This document shows positions 23,601 through 35,600 of a DNA stretch of 64,000 nucleotides, piece after piece; the first letter of the stretch is position 1; every line of letters starts with the position of its first letter. The translations under genes and the position numbers were made by a program. Under the pieces are notes generated by a model that searched no databases, was not told where the DNA came from, and saw only the letters and a program-made list of their open reading frames with translations. Origin of the DNA: Prostheceraeus crozeri (Eukaryota > Platyhelminthes > Polycladida > Euryleptidae); contig CAJQUW010006363.1 in the NCBI GenBank assembly GCA_907163375.1, positions 1,009,501 through 1,073,500 on the forward strand, written 5' to 3'.

Positions 23601-26600
23601 ATTATGACGACATATGTCCTCTACTTTTTCCTTCTCCTACTTAGATTGCACATGCATCGTTGTCTTTGCTTTTCATACGTTGACAAATGTGGCGACGAGG
23701 TTATTTTTGCGAGCCTCTGGCGAACATTAATGAGGGAACTTAATCACCTTACTCTCAAAGTTAGAGAGTAGTAATTTAAATTTCAATAATATATTCCTGG
23801 ACAGTATGTTAGTAGGACAGAAGATCGCGTGGTGTAGCGGTTATCACATCTGCCTAACACGCAGAAGGTCCCCAGTTCGATCCTGGGCGCGATCAATTTT
23901 TTAGCCCAGAAGAAATGCGAGAAGTCTGCGTCGTCAAAGCATTTGAAGCTCTTATTGATTTATTTGTATACAAAAACATTGTTTCAGCATTTCACCAATA
24001 ATTGGAGTTCCAATAATTTTATCTTTAGCACCTCTATCGCTCATGCCTATGAAGGAGGATAGAAAGAAGTGCATGCGAGACCCTTGTCTCTAAGACGACG
24101 AAGGAATAGAAGCCATGTGGAGCAAGTGGTCGAAGCTGCCATCAGTCTTCTTACTGATACAATCCGTGTGCAATCCTCACAGTCATGAGAGACATCATCT
24201 TGCGAGCAGAGTGACAGTTTGACACTTAATTCGTTTTCATAGAACATGAAGTAGATCAGAAATTAGACTATAAAAAAGCACGAGTGCCTAATATTTGGCG
24301 AGGGGACTAGGACGACCAAAATTTGTAACTACCTAGAACGATCGAGCACTTCAATTGACGGGTAGAGTGTCTTCAATAGATTTTTGCTCTTCATTTCGTG
24401 CATTCTGCTTGTGATACAAATATTTGACACATTGAATGAAAACTTATATTGTGAATACAACTATACGTGATCAACTGATCATCGGATGAGAGAAAATGAA
24501 ATGTTTCCACATTAAAGCCGCCTATCTGGTTTACCCTGGCTCCTACAACTTATAATGTGAATGCAACATCTTTTTTCTAAAACAGAGAATATCACTCCAG
24601 TTTATGAGCTTTTAAAGAAGGAAAGTAGCGATAAATGAAGCATGAAGGACAACTTCAGTGAGTATTTCCCGCAAACCGGCTTTCTGCGGAAATGGCATCC
24701 GTCCGTGGTCCTGTTTTTATTGCACAGCTGTATTGCACTCGTTTTTCTGGCATTTTCATCGTCATCATTCTTTATCGCAACAGCACAAGCAACAGAAAAT
24801 TCACGAGGAATGTGTCCGGTGAGCTCTTGACTTCTCTGAATGAATACTCACCGACTGATGAGCGAGTGGCGGCCTTTTTTTATAAATAATCCAGCTGTTT
24901 GAGAGAGCCATATCGATAATGTTGAACCAAATATGTAAATGCCATCACCTGCTCGCAGTTCTTGTGGAATACTTTCGAAACATTTGATCCAGCAAGTCAA
25001 TGGCCATTTTGTTCTGGTTATGGAAGATAACAGTTTCAGGCTTTTTCTTTTCATTTTCATTCATATATGCCCTCACATACTCATAGAGATTGCTCAAAAG
25101 AAGAACAGATTTGGATGTCTGGATCTGAAGAATTTCTGGAGGCAGTTCACTCCGTTTCTTTTGCATTGTGCTTACCAGAGTGCATTTTTTGCCAGTAATT
25201 TTCTTGTCAACTGAACCGAGGTAAAAAAAAGTTGTCACAAGTTACATGGTATCCTTTATTCAAGAGGGACACTATAATCAGGTTCTCTGGTTTCATCTCG
25301 GCCTGTAGGGAAATAGATTGAACACATGTTGATTCGCAACGTCAGCAGGTGGCCAAAGCTTTATGCTGAATTTGTTCAGTTTTGTGGAAAAATACTGGAT
25401 AAATTTACACATAGCATTACGTGGAAGAAGTTGCTCATCAAGTGACATAACAGTCAGTCAAAAAAGCCTTTTGACAGCTTTCAATGAAAGGATGCCAGAT
25501 GTTGGAGGCACAGCAATTATTTCGCTTCGATCAATAAAGGGTCTAAGAATCCGTAATGTGTACATTTGTGCAGAAGCACATTGATGGATGAATTTGACTT
25601 AAGTAGTCCATTTAAGATCTTGAGAAAATTGTACACACAGCGTCTCGCTACTTTTTCGCTTGTAACTTTGTCTTTCAACGTGACCTTTGCCATATACCTC
25701 AGCATTCGTCTGTCAGTACTTCTCAGAAGCTCAACTAGCCTTAGGCTGAGGGGCCACGTTTCTGCGCCGTAGATGAGAACTGATCTTACACACATCTCAT
25801 ACACATGGGCTCTACACTTCAATGGGATGCCTTTGTTGGTAAGAAGACTGGCCAATTCTCTCCATTTCGTCCATGAAGCCGCGATGCGAGTCCGAACCGC
25901 TCCTTCTGCTCTTGCCTCTGAGTCCACGACATCTCCGAGGTAACAAAAATCGTGGACCTCTTGTAGGACGATCCCATTAACATTAAGTGAATCATCCTCA
26001 GGCGAGTTGGGAACATCCGCGCACTTCGGACATCGGAAGCCTGTTATTCCTTGAAATGATCGCAATCGGGAGCACTTTTTGTGACACCACAATTTGCAGG
26101 TAACACAAAAGATCGAGTTTGCTCCGACTCCCCTGCCACAACAACTGCACGGCCACTTTCCAGACTTGGTGCGTTCTTTGCTCTTCCCAGTTACCAATAA
26201 AGGGCCTAAGAATCCGCAATGTGCACATTCGTGTAGAAGCACGAATTTGACTTGAGTAGTCCATTTAAGATCTTGAGAAATTTTTTCTCCAAGAATTGTT
26301 TGGTCACTAGCACATTGTACACCTGGAATAACCCGAGGCAAAAGTGCGTTCGACTTAGGAATCCATAGTTGCCGACACTTCCTATCGCTCAGATGTGAGT
26401 CAATACTCATTGACCAAACTAGCATGTTGTTGTGCTCCTCTAGAATTCTCAAATGAATTACCATCTGTCAGAGAGATGATGAAAGTGCAATCATCTATCG
26501 CGCATGATTTTTGTGGAATCATAAACAGGCGAAAGGGAACTCATGACAAGGTTGAATGAGTAAGGTAAATTAACGACGCAAACGGTGTTTTATAACTGTC

Positions 26601-29600
26601 GAAATTTGTGATAAAAAATATTAAAACATGTGGTAAGTTGTATATAGTTGAAATTTGCATTCAGTCTCCTGCAAACAGAAATGTAATCATTGTCTCCCAG
26701 CATATCTGACAATAGCAAAGCCGGTGTTTTTCAGATACTTTCAGTGAGATTTCGGTGATTTTGCAAGGAAATGTGCTATCTAAGTCTACTTACTACGTAG
26801 GGCAATTAGCGATATCCGTCAAATCTGATGTATTGGTATTTGCTATGCGTTCCGAACACCGTGGTTAGTCTTAAGGCCGTGAGACGGTGAATGCGTCTGC
26901 TTGCCATTCCTGGAAGATGTTAATTAAGTTTAAAATATTGCCACTGTCTTCCGCAGGAATTAAGGGCGATATTTTTTACTCAACGTTTCGATAATCTTTA
27001 ACGAGACTGACAAATACCATTTATGCATAGCAGTTAAACAAAATTTCAAAATGATTAACATGAGAATATAGACATCAAAATTGCGATATAGAAATATGCA
27101 CGAGATCATCTATCATGGAATACAGTATATACAAGGTTAATCAAAGCAATCTAATCAAAGGGAAATGTATAGAAATATTAAAAAAAATGAAAGGATGCCA
27201 GATGTTGGAGGCAACTGCGAACTTATCTTCAGCTAACATCAGTCTTCTTTCAGACTTAATGTAAAATCTCAAAAATTTCAAAATTTCCAGGAAACGATTT
27301 CGAGGCATTATTTTGTTGAAAGGAGGATATCCCCATTCGGAACCCAACAGACTGTTGAGAGGTGGAGAGCGAGCACCCATTACACCACGAGCGATAATAC
27401 TTACTTACTTTACTTTACTTTCTCTTTTTAACGTCTGCTTTTCCTCCTTGGTGAGGGTTGGACGTGATGAGACTCCTCCAACGGGCGCGGTCCTGTGTGT
27501 CTTCCACTGTCAGCCTCAGATCCTTCATGTCTTCCTGGATGGTCTACAGCCATGATCTTCTTGGTCTGCCACGTGGCCTGGGACCTTCGACAGCCACGTT
27601 GAGCACGCGATGAATCGGCTCCTCCTCTGTCCTCCGTTTCACGTGCCCGAACCACCTCAACCTGCGTTCTCTGAGTACGACCTTCAGCTGTTTGAGGCCG
27701 CACCTGCCTGCTACTTCAGTGCTGTCAACTCGATCGGAGAATGAGACACCGGTCATGTACCTCAGCATCTAATAAGCAATAATAAGTCCAAATAATTGTC
27801 CAAACTTTCCAAAGAAATAGACCGAGATTCACTTGCACTCTCCGTGCTTTTTCTGTTGTGCTCTTTTGGATAGGCCTCAAAATTGGCTCGTCAAAACAAG
27901 GTTTTGAAGGTTGATAATGGATAACCGGATCAAATGCGGTTCGACACATATGATGTGGGCTCAGGTCTATCTCGAAAAAATGTTTCGGTTCGCCGCACGG
28001 CCCGTCAGATACAACCGTTGATTCATGTGTTCTAAGTTCGACGCTGTAACCAACTGTCTAAGCCGGCTAAGCAAGAATTTTCATTGCTCAACACATGCAA
28101 GCTACGCACACACATGCACAGCTAACCACAAGGCGTGCGAATCTTGCAGTAGACTATAATTTGAGGAATTTCCATTGATGCTTGAACAACCGTCAATTGA
28201 CGGCTTTGGTCGTTCTAAGTAGATGTCTTCATGGTATCGTAACATAAAAGATGAAGACAACCATTTTTGTGAAAATGTACATCACATGAATTTAGAAAAA
28301 GTCAATTGGTATGAATGATTAGAAAGCTTTAGTTTTGACGTGTCTGGTCGTGTTAGTAGAAAAGTTCGAAGTTCCATATGTATCACTCACATCGAACAAA
28401 AGCCTATTATGAGCATCGTTGAAGCAGCCAACCTACAAATCTAATGATGGCACTCTATTGATCACATTGTGGTTTGTAAATTAATTCTCAAGAGACCTCA
28501 CCTTTTCATACCCGGAGACCTGATTATTTGAGTAACAAATTATTGAAATACTAAAGACAAAGAGGACAAGAAATATAAGTGAAGCTGCAAAGACAGGAAG
28601 TGAGGAGAGCGAGAGAGTTCAGGTACTTGCGTTCAACGATTCAAGATGATGATGGAGCGGAAAGAGAGGCAATGAAGAGAATATCGACAGGATGGAGCAA
28701 CTGGAGGACAGTGACGGGAGGACGCTCAAGACCGAAACGAGTGCAGGAGGAGAATCCGCACCGGTGACCTCACATGAGTGGGATAAAAGCCAGGAGAAGG
28801 AAAAGAAGAAGCAGTTTCTCGATATTTACTGCTACAATACAGTCTGAGATGGCTAGTTTTACTGCAATTGACTAATTCCATGTGGAGGAACCTTCACATT
28901 TGTTTACTATTTCAATTTCATTCACCCCTATCGGAAATGGAACCGCTATATCAGTGTTAGGCACTCAAAGCAGCTGTGGAGATCTCTGGCTCACAAATTA
29001 CTGATGTAAAAACTTGACAGCAGTCTATTTTTAGTGTCGAAGTACAAATAGTGATTGCCTTCCTGTTGGGTACTGATTTATACACAATTGCTTTTATAGT
29101 ACTTAACTTCATACCGTTTTTCTTTTTGTCTTTGCATTTCTTTGTAATGTGCTCGCAGCTGAATGTGGGACAAGTAGAGAGCTAGTTAATTAAATATAGG
29201 TCAACAGGTCACATGTGATCATATGCGGAAGCAAATGTTCGCATTTGCGGTCTGCTTATGCTACGTAGGCCTGCATGCATATGTATAATGCTATGAATGA
29301 ATGAATTTCAATGAACAATGTGCCATAATGGCCATGTAGAGGATAATTTTTCACATGCAGAATCATTGTCAAAAATGATGATTTTACATCGTCATGAGCG
29401 GTTGACTTTTGTATATCATCAATCAAAAAAGTTAAGAGCAATGTGGCCCCCGGGGCTCATAGGACCCTCCCTCAAGTCTTCGAGAGTTCACTCTCATTGT
29501 CTTTTAATAGCGGAAAAAATTGTGCAAATATTTTCTTTTTGAAGTACTCGTTGAATTATTGACTTTCGCTTGTAGACATCAATGGAATATGTGAAAGGCA

Positions 29601-32600
29601 GGCTTTTCTGACCTTAAAAAAATTGTAAACCGAGAAAGTTTAGCGCCCGCTCTAATTTCGATTCGAATGATCTTGTTCGAAAGTATCTATATTAGCGAAA
29701 ATTTCCCATTTTGCTTTAATTTGACCGATCTGTATAGGAGATCATGTTTTGAACAAAAAATATGTTAATTAGGGATATCTCTAATCTCGCAGTATTTCTT
29801 ATAAAATAGTTTACACTTGTAGATATTTGATCACACGATTATGTTGATTCCAGAGCGATGATTATATTCCTCCTACACAATAATAAAAATTAATCTCTTG
29901 TTTAAAGTAAGTAAATTGATAAGAGCTATCACATTAACCCTCTAAAGACGGACAGGGCCTTTGAGGCCCTATTTTATTTTCAAACTTGGATATCTCAAAA
30001 ACTATTTGAGATATATCGATGAAACTTCGTGACATCTTCAAGTTCTTTATTGGCTTCCATTGCATATCATTGTTTTGATATTTGCAATAATTTCATCGAT
30101 GCTACTTTCGTTTTAAAAAAACTTGCGTTAAAGACGAACAGGGCCTCAGAGGCCCTGTCTCATTTTTCGCTAAAATTAATGCTATATTCTTATCAATTAA
30201 TATACTTTGATGTAGCTGATATAATAGTGAGCATTTAGCGTTTAAATGCAATCCATTATTAGGCAAAGTATTTTATTTGAACTGCATGGGAGCAACTGTT
30301 TATTATCTCGAAAGTTATGCCTATAGGCATACGCTGGCTAGATTGATGTATTCACCTATTCCTTTTTCCATATCGATGATAACTTGATACACGAGACATC
30401 GCGGAAAAGCCGGTGTGGAGGAGACAATAAGCAAGTTTCCGATTAGTTCCTGGTCATCACTCGCGTCACTATCATGTGACTGCTGCAAGTTCTCACGGAC
30501 ATGCGAGCATTTTCCTTGTCGAGTTTAGTTAGACAATATGCATCGGAGTCAACGGCAAGCTGCGGCAACTGCTTACAGAGCAATTTGGAACATTTCGACT
30601 ACTGGTTTGGATTCCGACGGAAATGTATCATCGAATTATGATTATGACGACGAAGACGATGCCGTTCTTTCTGACATCGATTCCAACAGCGATCCCCATG
30701 AGAATGGGCCTATTCAATCAATTTTTACGTCCCATGACACGTCAACTATGCCTTCAACCTCCAGTGTGCCCCCAACTGAATATGTTTCTCGGAATGGTGA
30801 AAGATGGAATGCAGTTCCCGACATTCGATTTAGAAATGCTCAAACACGTCAATGCAACATTCTTCGAGAGTCGCAAGGACCAACTCGTCAGGCTATTCAA
30901 TCAGGTTGTGGTGAAAGTCCAGCAGATGCTTTTAAGATTTTTTTATCCACATCAGTTATCGACGAAATAGTTCTCCACACTAATTCTGAAGCTCGTCGAC
31001 GATTGAGCGGTGCGGATTGGAATGAAACAAATCGAGGTGAGATGTATTGTTTCATAGGTTTACTACTGCTGTCTGGTGTGTACCAAGCAAAAAATGAGCC
31101 TATAGCCGAGTTATGGAGCAAAGATGATGGACGTGCTTTCTTTGCACAGAGTATGTCCAGAGATCGTTTTAAAAGTATTCTAAGATTTATTAGATTCGAC
31201 GATCTACAAATGAAAGGTCTACTGAAAGGTCTACAAATGACAAACTAGCTCCTCTGCGATCAGTACTTAATTCATTCATAATCAAATGTCGCAGCTCTTA
31301 TAAAGCTGGGATTGATGTCACGATTGATGAGCAGTTGATGACGTTCCGCGGCCGATGCCCCTTCAAAATGTATCTACCGGATAAACCTGGTAGATACGGT
31401 GTTAAAATTTGGATTTTGGCGGACTCAAAAACAAACTACTGTTGCAACTTGGAAGTCCATACTGGAAAACGAGGATCATCTCGTGAGGTTGGACAAAGCA
31501 GCAGAGTTGTACTTGAATTGACAGATTACATCTCCAATTCTGGCAGAAATGTGACCGGAGATAACTTTTTTACCAGTCTGCCTTTAGTTAGGACATTACT
31601 GGGAAGAAATTTAACTTACAATGGTACAATCCGTAAGAATAAAGCTGACATACCTCCTGAGTTGCTACCCAATCCACAGAGACAGGTTGAGTCAAGTATT
31701 TTTCTATTTCAACGAAACTGTACGATGGTATCATATGTACCTAAAAGGAACAAAGCAGTCATTCTTCTTTCTAGTGGACATGATGATTCTTTTGTGATTC
31801 GTCCTTTCCGTTCAAGCCCAATATGATTCTAGACTACAATAGCACAAAAGGTGGGGTGGATACGCTTGACCAAATGGTTCGTCAATATTCCTGCAAGCGC
31901 AAGACTCGACGTTGGCCCCTGGCCTTATTCATGAACATATTAGATATTGCATCATATAATGCATACGTACTTTTTCTGTCTATTCATCCTTCATACAAAA
32001 ACAATGCTCCAAACCGACGCCGACAATTTATTATCGAAATGGGAAAACAATTGATTGCAGAATATACATGTACATGTAGGCTTCGGCCAACAAATGAACC
32101 AATGATGCATGAATCAACTCAACAACTGTTATCTCCTCGTCGCCGTTGACGCTACTGCCCATATGCAAGACACCGAAAATCAACAATGTCATGCAGTGTT
32201 TGCAGGAACCTAATCTGTAAGGAACATGGCAATCTGATTTGCTTGCAGTGCATCGATGGCAGAAATAACTAACCGCTTTTCTTGCAAGACCTCCCACTCG
32301 TTTTGCGCTTTTATAGATACGCTTTCATAGAATGTTATCCACAATAATATACCGGTATGAGTTCTAGTAAATGATGGTTTTGTATCATTGTTGAAATTGT
32401 CTACACTGGATCTAACTAGGGACCTGATGGGTACATGTACAACAGACAAATAGTGTGAGAAAAAGGGATTATGAAGTTTAGCATGAGAAGTAGGCATATC
32501 TAAAAACGGAGTAAAAAGATTGAACCCAAATATTATAAAAGATGACTTGATAGAGCAAAGTTGTTGTGATTTTCGAACTTGATGGATGTAAATTGATCAG

Positions 32601-35600
32601 AAACAGTACAATGTCTGCATTGAAAGCGACGATAAACAGCTTTTTACAAATAGCCGATTTTACCATATTTCCCATTTTTTGGAGACAGTTCAAAAATTTA
32701 TTACTCTAGCTCAAGAACTTCACTAGTTAGAGAAAAGGGAACACTTCTACTGAAATTAGCAAACGCCAATTGACCAGAAACAGTTTAGAAATCACCGTCA
32801 CCAAAAATAAGTATGCTTTTGTAGAACATTTTTTACCAATAGAGCCTCAGAGGCCCTGTCCGTCTTTAACGAAAGTTTTTTCTTCCGAGGGTTAATAGAC
32901 GCACTGACAACGCCATATGGTAGAAAATGAAATGATTAAATTTTCTTGCTGATAAATTTTATTGAAGTACTTTCGCCGGACAGGCTGCTTCAGCAGCTAA
33001 AAACCAGAAGAGAGACTTGTATTGAAAAATAAAAAATCTCAAATATAAGTCTAGACTGTCTAGAGATTTCTCATGCTTAATCTGGCCTGAGATATCTCAC
33101 TGATGGAGGTATGCCCGAAATATGCCACAGAAATGTATAGTAAGCTATGTGCAGTTTGTTTATTTTTGTTCTTTAGCATCTGAAACTTGACGGTTCTTAC
33201 AATTACATTTGATATTACAAGGAAAAAGTTATCAAAGTTTTTTTCGTTTGAAGAAGCGTTATCTGAAAGTGGTGCAACAGTATAATGAAGAAGTTGATTG
33301 CAAAACAAAGACCCGGATCTCGTAAACAAAATTTGAATGAATGAATGAGGAAAATATTGGTGCAGCTAGTTTGCGATTGATGAAGTGATTCTTTTCTGTT
33401 CCACCATTTATGCACCACATAAACCTACGGAAACAAGCTCAATACTGTCATTTCTTGAAAGATCTGCCCGTGCATATTTCATCCTCATTCGTATTTGTAA
33501 TGATCACTAGTGTATTGACCGCTTAAATACATCTTGAAAGTGTTCGTTTAAATCTTCTTTAGTTTTCTTCGATTTCATGATGTCAATATTTTTGCACTGA
33601 ATATACTTTAATGTAACGCTTGAGCGAACATTATTCTATTTTAACGCGCGAAATTTCCCTGGTTTGTAATATTCGACAATTGATCCCGTTTTTCAGCTGT
33701 GGCATTATTCGCAATGATCATTCGTAACACGAAGTAAGATGAGTCACTATTTTTCACACTATGGTGAAATGAGTCACTGGTTGTATGACAGATGAATGAG
33801 ATGGAAACATGCATTTACATGATGCATTTGGAAATGGTAGAGTGATGTTTGTGAGTGTAGGCTATAACACCCATTCTTTAAAATAAGGCAGAATAGCCTA
33901 CGATGTACATGGTGAAACGATTGGCTCGAGAAAGCCATAGGCCCGCGCTTGATCCACAGCATCCTAGTCTTTCTGCTTCTTCTCCGTGAAGTCCTCCTCC
34001 AAGCAGTAGTGCCATCCTCTCTTCGGTCTTCCCCGTCTTCGTGGTCACCAGTGCTTTACCGCTTGGATGTGTGACAGGGGACTCTATTCTTCCGAAGGGT
34101 CGTCGCATCTACGCAGTCGTTCTCGAATTGATTGCGAATTTCTGAACAGCATCTTTTGACAATGTCCTTTCGGATCGGCCCGCTTTCACTCCATGAGACC
34201 AGAATGGCATGCTCATTTGAGGAACATCGGCTACTCCTCATTATCATTTGAAATCAAAAATTCAAATTGGTGCTTCTCAGCAAAATAATTTAATTGATAT
34301 TTCAATTGATAATTTAGATACTATTGTTCTTCCATGAAAGTTGCAAAAATGGGAAGTGGTACCTCTATGTCGCCGAGCTAGAACTGGGCCCAGGCCAGTT
34401 GAATTATTTTATTGGAGATTTTTATTACAATTGGACAATTAGTCGTTTTATGCTCTTCAACATCCTTAATGGAAATATATATTACACTGGTTGAGTGCAG
34501 TCGCCTTAAAAGTAATCTTTGAGAACTAAATTATTGATTACAAATTGTTTGGATTGAGGATTCTATAGGGATTTGTTTTCTTATATCGAGATGTACAATT
34601 AGAAATATGGGCTAATGTTGGTCAAATCAGATTCTTATTGAAGATGATAAAGCATGAAAATGTTACGTGCATGATATTTATTGTGCAGATACGTAGTTAT
34701 ATGTAGTAGATATAATGTTGACGAATCCAGTAAAACTCAAAAATTCATGACATAGTAAATGATGTTGATAGGAAAACTTGACTCATTTTACCCCACCACT
34801 AAATTTTTGTCTTCTTCACAGCTGCTCCAAAGATCACCATTGAAGATAAGAGGCGAGAGAACTTCTTAAAAGGTCAGGCGGAGTTGGAGCGCCGACAAGC
34901 GGCGCTTAGGGAGCAGATGAGAGCTGAGGAAGAGGCTCGGATGGCTAAGGAACGCGCAGAAATGGAACGTCAAGAACGTGCAAGGATGGAGAAGGAGCGC
35001 GCACGACTAGCAGAATTGGAGCGACAACAAGAACGACAGCGAGCGCTGGAGGCGGAGCGCGAGGAGCATCGACGGCGGGCTGTGGAGGAGAGAGAACGTG
35101 CTCGTCGTGAGATGGAGCGACAACGGCTAATAGAAGCGGAGAAGAAGAGAACTGAGGCTGCTGTGCAAGACAAACATAGAGCTACAGCTGCACTAGAGCA
35201 GGCCAAGTCGAAAGAAGCCAATCTGAGTCAAGAGATGGAAAACCTTGAGGCGAAGCGAAGAGACGGCGATGAAAAGTTAGAGCAAAGCAGGAACGCTGTG
35301 ACTGAATATAAAGGCAAGATTGAGACGATGAGGAGTACCAGAGATACTCATCTGCAGGTAATTTCCTTCTGTTATGTTTATTAAGTCAAGTAGTCTTATA
35401 TTTCAAAAACAATGAAAATCATGACAAAGCGATTGCAGTAATTAGTGCGTCTCATGGACATAATGCACAAAAGCAGGACAAAATGCACACAAAAATTCAC
35501 AAAGCGAACACGAAATCAATACTCGAAATTTAGTCTATATCGCTATTGTTCATTGGGAGGACAGTCATGGGAAAGGAAGAATTGCGCTTCCTTGCAGTTT

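Larger units (their letters stand above)
24640..27960 (-). mobile_element. old piggyBac element, minus strand, broken by two insertions
   Basis: Minus-strand pieces in order match a piggyBac transposase. FGLIIA near 27.79 kb is followed, after an insertion, by [20 protein letters not shown] and [19 protein letters not shown] at 27.38-27.2 kb. After a second insertion come [11 protein letters not shown], then [16 protein letters not shown] at 25.48-25.4 kb. [20 protein letters not shown] with KYSTR follows near 25.0 kb. A Cys/His-rich tail containing [17 protein letters not shown] lies near 24.7 kb. The frames are broken several times and I could not place the termini, so the limits are approximate. 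It is clearly older than the plus-strand piggyBac at 29.9 kb. Confidence 0.75.
22417..34821. other. large intron before the coiled-coil exons
   Basis: A 12.4-kb intron, the largest in the gene. It holds tRNA-Val, an old piggyBac with nested insertions (24.6-28.0 kb), a LINE scrap at 28.58 kb, and a nearly complete piggyBac (29.9-32.9 kb). At 32.9-34.8 kb I see no gene. Confidence 0.6.

Noticed and set aside
34970-35221. Ser/Arg-rich antisense frame
   Set aside because: Mirror of the Glu/Arg-rich coiled-coil exon; not a separate SR protein.
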